A stretch of 64,000 nucleotides of DNA from Aquibacillus koreensis (GCF_025154055.1 NZ_JAOALK010000062.1:62001-126000); one strand, 5' to 3'; positions 8,846 to 18,954 are shown, counted from the stretch's first letter. Notes: generated from the letters alone by a model not told the origin. Program-made: numbers and translations.

Positions 8846-10813
8846 TTATTCGTTTTCTGCACCATTTTCTTCTTCTCTTTTGTCTTTATTGTTTTTATCG
8901 CCAAGATATATCCTTACTTCTTCTCCCTGTTCGATCTTTACTCCTGCTTTTGGCATCTGATCTACGATATAATCTCCAGTGCCATTTGACTCAATTGATA
9001 AATTAATTAGATACTTTTGTAAATCGTTTTTAGAAAGTCCAATTAAATCTGGAACCTCTACTAATGGTTGATCAGGCCACTTATAGTCTTTTTCCAATCC
9101 ATCTTCACGTGGCTCTACACCAAGGGCCCGCAAACTATCTCCTATAATATTCCCTACGATTGGGGCTGCAACCACACCACCAAACTGAATCGTATTTTTC
9201 GGATTGTCTATTGCTAGATATACGACGATCTCAGGATCATCCGCTGGTGCAAAGCCAATGAATGAAACGATATGATTATTACTCATGTACTTCCCGTCTT
9301 CCCCCACCTTTTGGGCAGTACCTGTCTTACCACCAACTCGGTATCCTTCTACATAGGCCCCTCTACCGGTACCTTTGGCAACCACACTTTCCAATGCTTC
9401 TCTTATTTCTGCTGAAGTGTCCTCTGAGATAACCCGATCTTTAACTTTAGGTTCCGCCTTTTCTAACACTTCATTTGTAATAGGATTAACCCACTCGTCC
9501 GCTACATAAGGTTCATACAAATATCCACCATTTACAGCTGCAGACACCGCCATAACTTGTTGGATTGGTGTAACTGATACCCCTTGACCGAAAGAAGTAG
9601 TTGCTAATTCTACCGGGCCAACCTGATCCAGATTAAACAGAATACCATTTGCTTCTCCTTGTAAGTCAATCCCTGTCTTATTACCGAAACCAAAGTTGTC
9701 AATATAGGAAAATAACTTTTCTTTTCCTAACTCTTGACCTAAAGAAACAAATCCGGGGTTACAAGAGTTTTGCACAACTTCTAAGAATGTTTGATGACCG
9801 TGACCGCCACTTTTCCAACAATGTAACGTTGCTCCTCCAACTTCAATCGCTCCATTGTCCGTAAATTCATCCTCGTGTAAATCTACAATGCTTTCCTCTA
9901 AAGCTGCAGCTAGTGTAATTATCTTAAATGTCGAACCCGGCTCATACGTTTTCCATATTGGTAAATTTCGATTGTAAACATCTGGATCTACACTTTGATA
10001 ATCTTCCGGATCAAAGTTTGGCCGAGATGACATCGCTAATACGCCACCAGTGTCTGGGTCCACAGCAATAGCTAAAGCACCATCCGGATTATATTTAGAT
10101 TCTGCCAGATCTAATTCTCGTTCAATTATAGTCTGCACCCTAGAGTCTATGGTCAATTTTAAATTATTGCCATCTACTGGTGGGTCATATACATCAGCCA
10201 TATCTGGCATCCGTTTCCCCTTTGCATCTGAAAAATAAGACAAGCTACCTTTTTCACCTTTAAGTTTTTCATCATAATACAGCTCTAATCCCATTAGCCC
10301 CTGGTTATCAATGCCACTAAAACCTAGTACATGAGATAAATAATCACCATTAGGATAATGTCGTTTAGAATCCTCGGCTATATATACACCATCCATACCT
10401 AATGTTTGGATTAGCTCTGCTTTTTCCTCTGAAATTTTTCTACCTTCCTTAAGCCGTACATTTATTTCCTGTTGCGTAATTTTTTTATACGCTTCATCCA
10501 CCGGCATATCTAAGATTTCCGCTAATGATTCCGCAACTTTTTGTGGTTCCTTTATTTGACGAGGAACGACCATGACAGTTGGCGCTGATACGTTTTCTGC
10601 GAGCACTTCTCCATTCTTGTCCAAAATTTTTCCGCGTTCTGGCTCGAATGTAATGTCACGACTCCATGACGCTTTTGCTCGCTCTAACAATTCATCCCCA
10701 ATTACAAATTGGACATAACCTAAACGAACTGATATCGTTGCAAAAATAAAAATCCCCAAAAAAAATACAGTGACTAACCGTTTTCTCATTGTTACATTGG
10801 ATACACGCTTCAT
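8846..10813 (-). CDS. spoVD: stage V sporulation class B penicillin-binding protein SpoVD
   Basis: Class B PBP of 655 residues with one N-terminal membrane segment, a PBP dimerisation domain and a transpeptidase domain. The catalytic serine is S294 in EPGSTFK, followed by SCN and GGKTGTA. A single PASTA domain (VEVPDLIGLSKNDL onward, about 575-640) and a charged tail end the protein. It partners SpoVE in cortex synthesis during sporulation. One PASTA domain and position after pbpB separate it from PBP2B. The 87-bp gap upstream may carry a sporulation promoter, but no confident sigma-E match was found. Confidence 0.93.
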   Translation of the reverse strand: MKRVSNVTMRKRLVTVFFLGIFIFATISVRLGYVQFVIGDELLERAKASWSRDITFEPERGKILDKNGEVLAENVSAPTVMVVPRQIKEPQKVAESLAEILDMPVDEAYKKITQQEINVRLKEGRKISEEKAELIQTLGMDGVYIAEDSKRHYPNGDYLSHVLGFSGIDNQGLMGLELYYDEKLKGEKGSLSYFSDAKGKRMPDMADVYDPPVDGNNLKLTIDSRVQTIIERELDLAESKYNPDGALAIAVDPDTGGVLAMSSRPNFDPEDYQSVDPDVYNRNLPIWKTYEPGSTFKIITLAAALEESIVDLHEDEFTDNGAIEVGGATLHCWKSGGHGHQTFLEVVQNSCNPGFVSLGQELGKEKLFSYIDNFGFGNKTGIDLQGEANGILFNLDQVGPVELATTSFGQGVSVTPIQQVMAVSAAVNGGYLYEPYVADEWVNPITNEVLEKAEPKVKDRVISEDTSAEIREALESVVAKGTGRGAYVEGYRVGGKTGTAQKVGEDGKYMSNNHIVSFIGFAPADDPEIVVYLAIDNPKNTIQFGGVVAAPIVGNIIGDSLRALGVEPREDGLEKDYKWPDQPLVEVPDLIGLSKNDLQKYLINLSIESNGTGDYIVDQMPKAGVKIEQGEEVRIYLGDKNNKDKREEENGAENE

Positions 10814-10900
10814 AGTACATCTCCTTACTCACAGGTATGCTTGTATCCAATATATGTGAAAAATAAACGATTAGAACACTGTATAGTTTAACCTAGTTTT

Positions 10901-13171
10901 TTATGGCACATCCTCTACGGAAGTTGAATCTGTTTCCTTATTGTCTTCTATCTCTTCATCAACACTACTTGAAATAGACGTATTTGGTGAAGAGAACTCA
11001 GCCATTAAGTAATCATTAGCCATCACTTCTGTACCAGCATCAATGCTTTGCGCATTTGCAAATCCGCTCCCTATCACCTCTAAATCTAACTCAAGAAGGT
11101 CACTAAGCTTTAATACATCTCTCAAAGACCAACCAATAATATCCGGCATTTTTGGTGCATCGGTAATGATTAACACACGCTCATTCGGTAATATTTTTTG
11201 ATCTTCGGCTACACTTGTTTTCACTACTTCGTTCCCATCTCCAATAACCGTTACGACTATACCCTTTTCTTCCAATTGCATTTTTGCATCTTGTACACTA
11301 CCTCCCACTAATTTAGGGGCAGTTATTGTATGAATCGGTTCATGTGAATCTTTATCAGGATCAATATTCAAATAGTGCAAACTGTTTTCCATGACATTTT
11401 TAAAAATAAAAGAAACAGGTGCCGATCCTGATTCATAGTTTTCTAAATCTAAGTCTGGTTGTTTCACAGATACATACATGATTAATTGTGGGTCATCTTT
11501 TGGAGCCATTCCCAGAAATGAAAAGATATAGTTTTCATCGCCTTTCAAATATGCGCTTCCAGGGTATAGGTTTTCTGTATCAGGTATTTGGGCTGTACCA
11601 GTTTTCCCCGCTACCGAATAATCACTTAAATTATAGACATTATGACCTGTTCCATTTTCTGAAGTAATAACTGTTTCTAAAGTATCTAATACTTTCTTAG
11701 AAGTTTGTTCTGATATAGGATTTCCAACCACCTCTGGCGAATGTTCCTCAATCACTTTACCCGTCTTAGAGTCTACTACCTTAGAAACGACGAAAGGCTG
11801 AACCATATCACCCTTATTCGTAATCGCTGATGCAGCCTTTACTAGTTGAATTGGAGTAGTAGTTGTTCCTTGTCCGTAAGAGGTCGTTAGCTTTTCAATC
11901 GGCCAGTCGTATAAAATCCTACCTGCCTGCTCTCCTGGTAAATCAATTCCTGATTCTTGATCAAAATCAAACGCGTTAAGATAATCAAGAAACGTCTCTG
12001 TCCCCATCTTTTCCCAAACTAGTTTTGATACAGCAACATTCGAGGAACGTTGAATTCCTTCTTCATAGGAAATCTCTCCCCATGTTGTCTTCCAATCATG
12101 AAGTGGGTATGTTATTTCATCTATCTTATAAGAGCCCGATTTATATCGTTCGTTCGGATCATAAACCCCTTCTTCAATCGCAGCTGCTAAAGTAAAGACC
12201 TTCATCGTAGAGCCAGGTTCAAACGGTGTTGATATAACATCATTATACCAATTTGCAACCTCACCTATTTGATTTGGATTATAACTTGGTCGGTTACTCA
12301 TTGCTAATACTTCTCCAGTCTTTGCGTCCATTACAACGGCAGTCATTCTTTCTGGAGCATATTGATCTTCCACTTGTGTCATAGAGTCTTCAAGTATCGT
12401 CTGTATTTTTTGATCAATGGTTAAATAAATATCTTTACCATCTTCCGCTTGTTGAACCATTTCCTTAGAATCTAGCAATTTAACATTATACTTATCACGT
12501 TGATAGGAGATCGAGCCATTTTTACCTACTAGTTGTTCATTAAACTGATTCTCTATACCTGTAATTCCCTCAACAAAAGTTTTCGTTTCTCCGTCTTCGT
12601 TCTCAATCACTTTCTGTTGAGCAAACCCTATGATATGGGAGGCGAACATACCATTAGGATAAAAACGTTTCGATTCTTTCATCAACTGTATTCCCGGTAT
12701 ATTTTTAGCGTCAATCTCTTCTTTCATTTCTTGGCTTAAAGCTTGTCCATTTTTTCCGAACTCAACTTGGAATCGCTCGTTCTCTATACCAAATTCAATT
12801 CTTTCTAGCACCTCATTCGACTCCATGCCAATCAAGGGCGCTAGAGTATCCGCTGTATCACGAGGATCAGCTAATTCAAGATCTTCTGACTCAGAAGACG
12901 CGTAATAGACATCCCTTAGAATTGCTTGTACCCTGTACGTAGCTCGATCTTGCGCTAAAACCATACCATTTCTATCATAAATGGTACCTCTTTGTGCTTC
13001 GATCTCATATGTATTCGTACGTCTCTTATCTGCCCAATCTTGCAAAAACACACCTTCTACTTCGCCAGTACCCTGTATGTATAAAAAACGACCAGATACG
13101 GTTAAAAACATGACCACAAAAAGAAGCATTATCACTGCAGACATCACATGTGTAGCTTTGTTTTTTTTCAC
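10901..13171 (-). CDS. pbpB: class B penicillin-binding protein PBP2B (septal transpeptidase)
   Basis: Essential septal transpeptidase of 756 residues. One N-terminal membrane segment is followed by a dimerisation domain (RGTIYDRNGMVLAQD) and a transpeptidase domain with catalytic S321 in EPGSTMK, then SSN and AGKTGTA. Two C-terminal PASTA-like domains (APKLVGGSVQDA and MPDIIGWSLRDV) precede an acidic tail. It works with FtsW, FtsL and DivIB. It begins 16 bp after ftsL. The GTG start lies at an AGAGGTG sequence, with AAGGACGG further upstream as the likely ribosome binding site. Confidence 0.94.
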   Translation of the reverse strand: MKKNKATHVMSAVIMLLFVVMFLTVSGRFLYIQGTGEVEGVFLQDWADKRRTNTYEIEAQRGTIYDRNGMVLAQDRATYRVQAILRDVYYASSESEDLELADPRDTADTLAPLIGMESNEVLERIEFGIENERFQVEFGKNGQALSQEMKEEIDAKNIPGIQLMKESKRFYPNGMFASHIIGFAQQKVIENEDGETKTFVEGITGIENQFNEQLVGKNGSISYQRDKYNVKLLDSKEMVQQAEDGKDIYLTIDQKIQTILEDSMTQVEDQYAPERMTAVVMDAKTGEVLAMSNRPSYNPNQIGEVANWYNDVISTPFEPGSTMKVFTLAAAIEEGVYDPNERYKSGSYKIDEITYPLHDWKTTWGEISYEEGIQRSSNVAVSKLVWEKMGTETFLDYLNAFDFDQESGIDLPGEQAGRILYDWPIEKLTTSYGQGTTTTPIQLVKAASAITNKGDMVQPFVVSKVVDSKTGKVIEEHSPEVVGNPISEQTSKKVLDTLETVITSENGTGHNVYNLSDYSVAGKTGTAQIPDTENLYPGSAYLKGDENYIFSFLGMAPKDDPQLIMYVSVKQPDLDLENYESGSAPVSFIFKNVMENSLHYLNIDPDKDSHEPIHTITAPKLVGGSVQDAKMQLEEKGIVVTVIGDGNEVVKTSVAEDQKILPNERVLIITDAPKMPDIIGWSLRDVLKLSDLLELDLEVIGSGFANAQSIDAGTEVMANDYLMAEFSSPNTSISSSVDEEIEDNKETDSTSVEDVP

Positions 13172-13187
13172 CTCTTATCGCCGTCCT

Positions 13188-13574
13188 TTAGTTTGCCAAT
13201 TCAGTTGCTTGTTTCACTTGTGTATTTTGAACTTTCAGACCATTTTCTTTCGCTATTCGAAGAATTCGATCAGGATTACTATATTCCTTCACCTTGTGTT
13301 CTAGATTTTCATTATTGGTCTGTTGTTGTTGTACTTGACTTTCTAATTGTTGCACCTGTCTATTTAATGCATCTGTCGAAGAACTGAACGAAACAGTAAA
13401 CATTAAAACAGCTATCGAAATAACACCAAAAAGAAAATAAATAAATTTCTCACCAGGTGTAATCCAACGTTTATGTACTTTAACCTTTACCTTTTCTTGC
13501 TCGGTTCTTCTAGTAGGGTTTGTATGTTGTTCTTGCCATGATTGTTGCCAACTTCTTGCTTCACTGGTATTCAT
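13188..13574 (-). CDS. ftsL: cell division protein FtsL
   Basis: Small bitopic division protein (128 residues). The cytoplasmic N-terminus is hydrophilic and basic, a membrane segment lies near residues 43-63 ([16 protein letters not shown]), and an extracellular leucine-zipper-like coiled coil follows ([16 protein letters not shown], a Gln-rich run). It forms a complex with DivIC and DivIB that supports PBP2B-FtsW. Sequence conservation is low in this family, so length, topology and place between rsmH and pbpB carry the call. Its ATG overlaps the rsmH stop as ATGA. Confidence 0.93.
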   Translation of the reverse strand: MNTSEARSWQQSWQEQHTNPTRRTEQEKVKVKVHKRWITPGEKFIYFLFGVISIAVLMFTVSFSSSTDALNRQVQQLESQVQQQQTNNENLEHKVKEYSNPDRILRIAKENGLKVQNTQVKQATELAN

Positions 13575-14551
13575 ACTTTATTCCACCCTTCCTGATACAA
13601 AAATTTAGGATCCCAAGGTTTTAATTTCTCGACAATACGCAACTTGGCTGATCTCGAACGTCGATTCAACTCTAATTCCTCTTCCGTTGGTATAATTGGT
13701 TTTCTATTAATCATTTTAAAAGGAGCTTTACTTTCTTCAGGAATTATCGGTATGTTTCTTGGTAACGGAGGTGTTGTACTCCACTTTTTAAAAGCTTGCT
13801 TACATAACCGATCTTCTAGAGAGTGGAAAGTAATGACCGCTATTCGACCACCCACATCCACAACTTCTGCAGCTTGATGTAACACATCATAAAAAGCTTG
13901 CAACTCATCATTTACTGCTATTCGCACCGCTTGAAAAATTCGTTTTCCTGGATGCCCACCTTTCCGTCTGGCGGGAGCTGGAATCGCTTCTTTAATAATA
14001 TCGACAAGATCATAGGTTGTTTTAATTTCCTTGGTCGCTCTTGCTTGTTCAATTTTTCGAGCGATCTGTTTAGAGAAGTTTTCTTCTCCATAACGGAAAA
14101 ATATTCGAACCAAATCCTCATAAGACCAGCTATTAATAACATCATAAGCAGTCAAAGATTGTGATTGATCCATCCTCATATCTAATGGAGCATCATGTTG
14201 ATAACTAAAGCCTCTTTCTGCTTGATCTAACTGAGGAGACGAAACGCCTAAATCAAAAACAATTCCATCAATTTGATCAATTTCATATTCTTCTAATTTT
14301 TCTTTCAAATAACGAAAGTTCGAATGGATATAAATAATTTTTTCTTTGTAATCAGAGAGTCTGTCTTGCGCAGCTTTTATTGCATGCTCATCTTGATCAA
14401 ATGCAATTAGTAGACCACCCTCACCTAGATGTTTCGCTATCATTTCAGAATGGCCGCCGCCACCAAGCGTACAGTCAACATATGTACCATCCGGTTTTAC
14501 ATTTAATCCTTCAACCGTTTCTTGTTTTAAAACTGTAAAGTGTTCAAACAT
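13571..14551 (-). CDS. rsmH: 16S rRNA (cytosine(1402)-N(4))-methyltransferase RsmH
   Basis: SAM-dependent methyltransferase (326 residues) that N4-methylates C1402 in the decoding centre of 16S rRNA. The SAM-binding motif is [15 protein letters not shown]. Further family blocks are [47 protein letters not shown] and ITFHSLEDR. The start at 14551 has TAGGTG five bases upstream and gives the usual N-terminus. An open frame continues seven codons further. The C-terminal [14 protein letters not shown] block is present. It starts 37 bp after mraZ. Confidence 0.96.
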   Translation of the reverse strand: MFEHFTVLKQETVEGLNVKPDGTYVDCTLGGGGHSEMIAKHLGEGGLLIAFDQDEHAIKAAQDRLSDYKEKIIYIHSNFRYLKEKLEEYEIDQIDGIVFDLGVSSPQLDQAERGFSYQHDAPLDMRMDQSQSLTAYDVINSWSYEDLVRIFFRYGEENFSKQIARKIEQARATKEIKTTYDLVDIIKEAIPAPARRKGGHPGKRIFQAVRIAVNDELQAFYDVLHQAAEVVDVGGRIAVITFHSLEDRLCKQAFKKWSTTPPLPRNIPIIPEESKAPFKMINRKPIIPTEEELELNRRSRSAKLRIVEKLKPWDPKFLYQEGWNKV

Positions 14552-14588
14552 TTTTTCACCTACCACCTGCAATTTTCTTAGTTGTTAC

Positions 14589-15020
14589 TTAAATATCAAA
14601 GTCCAGCATATTTTCAGCGATTTCAGCAAATGATTCTTCAGAAGCATCGAAGTAATTTTCCCATTCGCTATTAGCCCAAAATTCAATTCTGTTGGAAACA
14701 CCTATTACTACACATTCCTTTTCAAGGAAGGCATATTTTCTGAGTGGTGCTGGAATGTTTATTCTACCCTGTTTATCAACTTCACATTCAACAGCTCCAG
14801 AGAAGAAAAATCTTGTAAAAGCACGTGCATCTTTTTTTGTCAAAGGAAGTTTTTTTAGCTTCTCTTCTAAAAGGCGCCATTCATTCATGGGGTACGCAAA
14901 CAAACATTGATCTAATCCTCTTGTGAGGACAAACATGTCGCCAAGGCCCTCTCGAAATTTTGCAGGGACAATAATGCGACCTTTTGTGTCAATATTATGT
15001 TGAAATTCACCCATGAACAT
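14589..15020 (-). CDS. mraZ: transcriptional regulator MraZ
   Basis: First gene of the dcw cluster, a 143-residue protein with two SpoVT-AbrB-like repeats. Each repeat has the DKGR-type signature ([15 protein letters not shown] and [13 protein letters not shown]). MraZ assembles into a ring and represses its own operon by binding short direct repeats in the leader. The ATG at 15020 gives the MFMGEFQHN start shared by the family and exactly the usual length. A longer frame exists but overlaps the operator. Three phased GTGG repeats upstream (15051-15075) look like its target. Confidence 0.95.
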   Translation of the reverse strand: MFMGEFQHNIDTKGRIIVPAKFREGLGDMFVLTRGLDQCLFAYPMNEWRLLEEKLKKLPLTKKDARAFTRFFFSGAVECEVDKQGRINIPAPLRKYAFLEKECVVIGVSNRIEFWANSEWENYFDASEESFAEIAENMLDFDI

Positions 15021-15050
15021 AGAGACCGCCCCACTTTCTTTTTCTATCTT

Positions 15051-15075
15051 ACCACAATCCCCCACCTTTCACCAC
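15051..15075 (-). promoter_or_regulatory. MraZ operator, three phased direct repeats
   Basis: On the minus strand GTGGT, GTGGG and GTGGT occur exactly 10 bp apart (plus-strand starts 15051, 15061, 15071). MraZ boxes studied in Escherichia coli are TGGG-type direct repeats separated by 5 bp, that is a 10-bp period. The repeats lie just downstream of a candidate -10 and about 30 bp before the mraZ start. A further GTGGG at 15030-15034 overlaps the ribosome binding site. Confidence 0.65.
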
Positions 15076-15085
15076 TCATTTTTAA

Positions 15086-15114
15086 ATATTTTCCATTATT
15101 TTGATAATTCCCAA
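15086..15114 (-). promoter_or_regulatory. candidate sigma-A promoter of mraZ/dcw operon
   Basis: On the minus strand TTGGGA (15109-15114) and AAATAT (15086-15091) are separated by 17 bp. Both are imperfect hexamers. The predicted transcription start, near 15079, would place the three MraZ repeats at about +4 to +28, a normal position for a repressor site. Confidence 0.35.
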
Positions 15115-15147
15115 TGCATACTAGCAATAACTATGATCTTCACACAC

Positions 15148-15185
15148 AAAAACCCCTTGTTGAAATGCCTTCAACAAGGGGTTTT
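15148..15185. terminator. terminator after bshC
   Basis: Long inverted repeat, AAAACCCCTTGTTGAA with its complement around an ATGCC loop, with A and T runs on the outer sides. It ends the bshC transcript about 60 bp after its stop and insulates the dcw operon promoter. Confidence 0.8.
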
Positions 15186-15246
15186 CCTCCCAAAACATTC
15201 TATATATATAAAATTGTGGGACAAAGTGGTGGACAATCAATCCGAT

Positions 15247-16872
15247 TTATAGATATACCACATAATGCTCTTCAGTCATCGTATATGGTTGCTCTAATAG
15301 CTCTTGTATCACTCTAAAACCATAACGGTTTAAGTAGGGTACGATATTCCAACAACGCTCTTGTAAGCCCCCATCTGGATTTAGAGCTAGTTGAATTCGC
15401 TCAAAATCACGAATTGTATGCTCGTGTTTATCTTTGATTGATTTTAATAACTCGTCTTGCAAGAAACGAACATCATTCATAAGATAAAGTAGATTTTTTT
15501 CCGCTAATTGACCTAGGTCTGGACTAAGGGATTTAGCAAGCTCTCTTAAGGGACGATGGGCTCTTTCAATCGAATCTGCAACCTGATCCGCAATGCCATC
15601 AATAGAGGGGTACGTTTGCGAACGCAACCAATTTCCTTTTTCTAAATCGACGCCATTATTGATTACCGATTCCACTTCTAACGATCGTTTTTTGACTTTC
15701 TTTTCAATCGAATGATCCACGAATGTCATTGAAATTCGCGGAAGAACTGGTGGCATTTTCAAACCCATTGCATGGAATACAGGCTTTAATACTGACCAAT
15801 ACCCTACTTCACCAGGTCCCCCAAGAAAAGCTAAGCTTGGAAATAACATTTCTTGCATTAAAGGTCGAGTTATCACATTATTACTCAATAATTCTGGAGT
15901 TTGGGTTGCGATTTCAATCATTTGATCCGTTGTAAATTCACACTCACGATGCTTCCCAACCCAATTCCCATCAACTGACCTCGTAAGAAGAATTCTTTCA
16001 CCATCCTTATGATAAAACAAATGCGCATCATGTTCTTCCACTTCAACAGATATCGAGTAACCTGAGTTCCGGACTTGATGCTGCATTTGATAAGCACCTT
16101 TACTAATCTCTGGTTGTTTCTCAATCATTACCTTAAAGAAAGAACTCTCCGCTTGTCTAACTAGATGATCCCCTGAATCTATTAATACAAGCCCTTCCTT
16201 TTGAAAAAGATGATAAATAAACGAAGCAAAGAAGTCTACATATGTAGTTGCGTTTTGTAAAATGCCCTGCAACAGTTCATGTAGATCATTGGTATGTACT
16301 GTTTCATCCAAATCTTTAAAAACATCTTTTAACCAGTTGCTAGTAACGACCTTATCTAATTGCAACATAGAGACTGACTTTTTCTCATTTACTTGGTGAT
16401 TTATCTTCAACTTCCTCATACCATCATGACGACCCGTCATAATATGATTTATTTCAGCAAAGTCATGATCTTCGCCAGCGATCCAAAAAACAGGTATAAC
16501 CGGTATGTTTAACTCCTTTTCTTTCTCCCTTGCAAAGTGGATAATAGAAACAATTTTATGTATTGTATATAAGGGTCCTGTTAATAAACCTGCTTGCTGA
16601 CCACCTATTACAACAACACTACTATCATCTTTCAACCTCTCAATATTCTCAAAGGTAGAATCAGGAGCATTCCATTTTTGATTTAATTGAAATAAAAGCC
16701 TTGTAAGTTCACTCCTATTAAACGACCTTTGATTCAAGTCATCTACCCTTTGTTTGTATGTATCAGCGTTATATGGTAAATAATCAAATTTATTGATTAT
16801 ATCTGGTTTACTTAAATAATAATCGGTAAGCAACTTATTCTTTTTATGTAATTTGATCGGGTCGATCCACAT
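15247..16872 (-). CDS. bshC: bacillithiol biosynthesis cysteine-adding enzyme BshC
   Basis: Catalyses the last step of bacillithiol synthesis, joining cysteine to glucosaminyl-malate. It is 541 residues long, the normal size. Conserved features include GGQQAGLLTGPLYTIHK near residue 90, PVFWIAGEDHDFAEINH, and the C-terminal EERCWNIVPYLNRYG-like block (here LQERCWNIVPYL). It has a nucleotidyltransferase-like core and a coiled-coil segment around 450-500. It lies immediately upstream of mraZ as in Bacillus subtilis (yllA). The ATG has GGAGAAG upstream. Confidence 0.94.
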   Translation of the reverse strand: MWIDPIKLHKKNKLLTDYYLSKPDIINKFDYLPYNADTYKQRVDDLNQRSFNRSELTRLLFQLNQKWNAPDSTFENIERLKDDSSVVVIGGQQAGLLTGPLYTIHKIVSIIHFAREKEKELNIPVIPVFWIAGEDHDFAEINHIMTGRHDGMRKLKINHQVNEKKSVSMLQLDKVVTSNWLKDVFKDLDETVHTNDLHELLQGILQNATTYVDFFASFIYHLFQKEGLVLIDSGDHLVRQAESSFFKVMIEKQPEISKGAYQMQHQVRNSGYSISVEVEEHDAHLFYHKDGERILLTRSVDGNWVGKHRECEFTTDQMIEIATQTPELLSNNVITRPLMQEMLFPSLAFLGGPGEVGYWSVLKPVFHAMGLKMPPVLPRISMTFVDHSIEKKVKKRSLEVESVINNGVDLEKGNWLRSQTYPSIDGIADQVADSIERAHRPLRELAKSLSPDLGQLAEKNLLYLMNDVRFLQDELLKSIKDKHEHTIRDFERIQLALNPDGGLQERCWNIVPYLNRYGFRVIQELLEQPYTMTEEHYVVYL

Positions 16873-17009
16873 GGACTACTTCTCCTTTTCTAATCATAGA
16901 TAGGCAATGAACCGTGAAAGAGAGTCATTACATTCTACAATGGGGATAGCAAATAATATGGTACATCGCTTATTTTACATAATTCTAAGCAAAAATTCAC
17001 ATATTATGT

Positions 17010-17393
17010 TTACACACCCATGATACTCACACTCAACCCTACTATCATTAACACGAAACTTCCTATAAAAAACACAATAAATAAAAATCGCCAGTACACC
17101 TTAAATACCTTTCGAAAGATAACTTCTCCACTTCGTTTCCACTGAATAACAATCGCGATACTTAAAAATAACAAAATAAAAATTACTATAATTCCTAAAT
17201 AATGATCACCAAATATTGTATGTAGGATTATTCCAACAGCAAATATATATAAAATCGTTGTATAATTTACAGCAAAATGGATAGCTCTCCATTTATTCTT
17301 AAACATTTTTATAGCTATAAAATACAGGAGAACCGTAGTTATAAATGGGAAGGTAACTACGGCCCCAATAACATTACTAATGATAGTTATCAC
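17010..17393 (-). CDS. DUF3397-type integral membrane protein
   Basis: Small hydrophobic protein (127 residues) with four predicted membrane segments and short basic connections such as QWKRSGEVIFRKVFKVYWR. Size, topology and position between panE and bshC match the DUF3397 proteins found at this locus in many Bacillaceae. No function is known. It starts two bases after the panE stop, so the two are probably co-transcribed. Assignment to the family is from memory of size and context. Confidence 0.7.
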   Translation of the reverse strand: MITIISNVIGAVVTFPFITTVLLYFIAIKMFKNKWRAIHFAVNYTTILYIFAVGIILHTIFGDHYLGIIVIFILLFLSIAIVIQWKRSGEVIFRKVFKVYWRFLFIVFFIGSFVLMIVGLSVSIMGV

Positions 17394-17395
17394 CT

Positions 17396-18274
17396 TTAAC
17401 TTCCCTCCTCTTGGATATACTGCAACGCATTTACTGCATTATATACAAAGGATAAATTCGGAAGGGAAGACTTTGCATGCTTTAACAAGTATCCGATGAT
17501 ACTTTCAATTTCTGTTTGTCTGTTATAGAAAATATCTTCTTTCATAGAGGAATTGTTTTCTTTAGTTAAATCAATTATCGTTTTCACATTGCGCCATTCT
17601 CTTTTCTGATCAAAACCTAAAACCACACAAACCTCATTACATATTGATTGTGCCAAACTTTCTAAATAAGGATTAGTTAAAATCTCGCCATTTTTGACTT
17701 GAAATATACTAGTAATTGTATTTATCACTGCGTTTACTACTAATTTTTCACCGAGCATCTTGTACCAATTATTTTGCTCTTTAAATGGAAATGCAGGATG
17801 ATCTATCACTCGTACTAACCTAATTAAGCTATCCCTCTCACCGTTTAGACTAGCCAAATTTATCTTCCCAAACCCAGTGTGGTGAACGGAACAATGATTC
17901 TTTTTCATGGCCCCATGTTCACATGTACCAACAATTATATCTTGTTCTAGTTGATATGATTGTAGGTCATCCACATGTCCCATTCCATTTTGCAAAAAAA
18001 TAGTTGGTGCTTCAATTGCCTTAATGGCATGAATTACACTTGCTAATTGATAACTTTTAACACACACAAAAACATAGTCCTGTTCCTTATATTCATGAAA
18101 AAAAAGAGCGGTAACCTTGGTTGGCCTTTCACCAACCAAGTGTACTCCCTGATTATTTATTTCATCCTTTTGCTCTTTATTTCGTACATAAATTGTAATA
18201 TCATGTCCAAGTCGGGATAGATATGTAGAAACTAACAAACCTATTGCTCCTCCACCGATAACTCCAATTTTCAT
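17396..18274 (-). CDS. panE: 2-dehydropantoate 2-reductase (ketopantoate reductase)
   Basis: NADPH-dependent reduction of ketopantoate to pantoate in pantothenate/CoA synthesis. The N-terminus carries the dinucleotide-binding GVIGGGAIGLLVS motif, followed by YVFVCVKSYQ and FLQNGMGH, the usual ketopantoate reductase blocks. The catalytic lysine region is EKLVVNAVINTITSIF near residue 177. Length, 292 residues, is typical. Bacillus subtilis has the paralogue ylbQ (panE) at this position between ylbO and bshC. Other members of the fold act on related 2-keto acids. Confidence 0.88.
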   Translation of the reverse strand: MKIGVIGGGAIGLLVSTYLSRLGHDITIYVRNKEQKDEINNQGVHLVGERPTKVTALFFHEYKEQDYVFVCVKSYQLASVIHAIKAIEAPTIFLQNGMGHVDDLQSYQLEQDIIVGTCEHGAMKKNHCSVHHTGFGKINLASLNGERDSLIRLVRVIDHPAFPFKEQNNWYKMLGEKLVVNAVINTITSIFQVKNGEILTNPYLESLAQSICNEVCVVLGFDQKREWRNVKTIIDLTKENNSSMKEDIFYNRQTEIESIIGYLLKHAKSSLPNLSFVYNAVNALQYIQEEGS

Positions 18275-18414
18275 TAGATAACACCTCTTTGTATGTCACT
18301 ATTCTGCTTCTATTACGTTTTGGATTATCCTAATAAATCATAAAGCATTCAGGAGAAGTAAGTCTAGTCTTAAAACGACAAAATCTTAGACATGGTCTAT
18401 TTAACATTAAAACA

Positions 18415-18447
18415 ACCCTTGTTGACTTCTTTTCTGTCATCAAGGGT
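18415..18447 (-). terminator. terminator after gerR
   Basis: Near-perfect stem ACCCTTGTTGAC / GTCATCAAGGGT with one mismatch, 16 bp beyond the gerR stop. On the minus strand it is followed by TTGTTTTAAT. Confidence 0.6.
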
Positions 18448-18462
18448 CATCCAACTCAATAT

Positions 18463-18954
18463 CTATTTTGTTAACGATTTACGTTCATCCTCGTGATCTA
18501 CCCAACGCCATAATTGACCCATTTCCTTCCATGCTTCTTCATAGCGTTTTAATTGTTGCTTCAACTCTCTTATCTCATCGTGTAATAGTTGCACCTGGGA
18601 TTGATCAACTTGGTCTCTGTCATTAGAATAACTAACTTTCATTTGTTTTAATAGTGAGATAGCGGCATCTAATGTTCCTTCTTCGCGCACATCTTCCTCA
18701 ACGTACGTCTTGTCTATCATTGGTTCTGTTTGTTGTTTTCTATCTTTCTTAGCTAATTCAATGGCTTTTTGGTATTGTTTTCGGATGGAAGCATTCCACC
18801 TAAACCCACAAGCTGCAGGTGTTCTAGACAATCTTTTCCCCACTTCTTTAAAAGCCTCTAATTGCGTCTTGCCTTCACGGATATATCGCAATACTATTTC
18901 AGCAAGCAATACATCTTCATCTTGACTCCACGCATCTTGCCTCGAATTATTCAT
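18463..18954 (-). CDS. gerR: RsfA/GerR-family sporulation transcription factor
   Basis: A 163-residue DNA-binding protein. The N-terminal Myb/SANT-like helix-turn-helix reads [20 protein letters not shown] and [13 protein letters not shown], and a coiled coil (about 115-150) lies in the C-terminal half. This is the layout of Bacillus RsfA and YlbO (GerR). The locus between rpmF and panE matches ylbO, the mother-cell regulator induced by sigma-E. The ATG at 18954 has GGAGGGG upstream and is preferred to an upstream in-frame ATG. A candidate sigma-E -10 lies at 18986-18993. Confidence 0.88.
   Translation of the reverse strand: MNNSRQDAWSQDEDVLLAEIVLRYIREGKTQLEAFKEVGKRLSRTPAACGFRWNASIRKQYQKAIELAKKDRKQQTEPMIDKTYVEEDVREEGTLDAAISLLKQMKVSYSNDRDQVDQSQVQLLHDEIRELKQQLKRYEEAWKEMGQLWRWVDHEDERKSLTK

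Noticed and set aside
10814-10900. Possible sigma-E promoter in front of spoVD (CATATATT on the minus strand)
   Set aside because: The -10 match is partial and no -35 at 13-15 bp spacing was found, so it is not reported as a feature.
15013-15317. Two overlapping plus-strand frames across the mraZ leader and the bshC terminator
   Set aside because: They cross a strong terminator and the MraZ repeats and start without ribosome binding sites.
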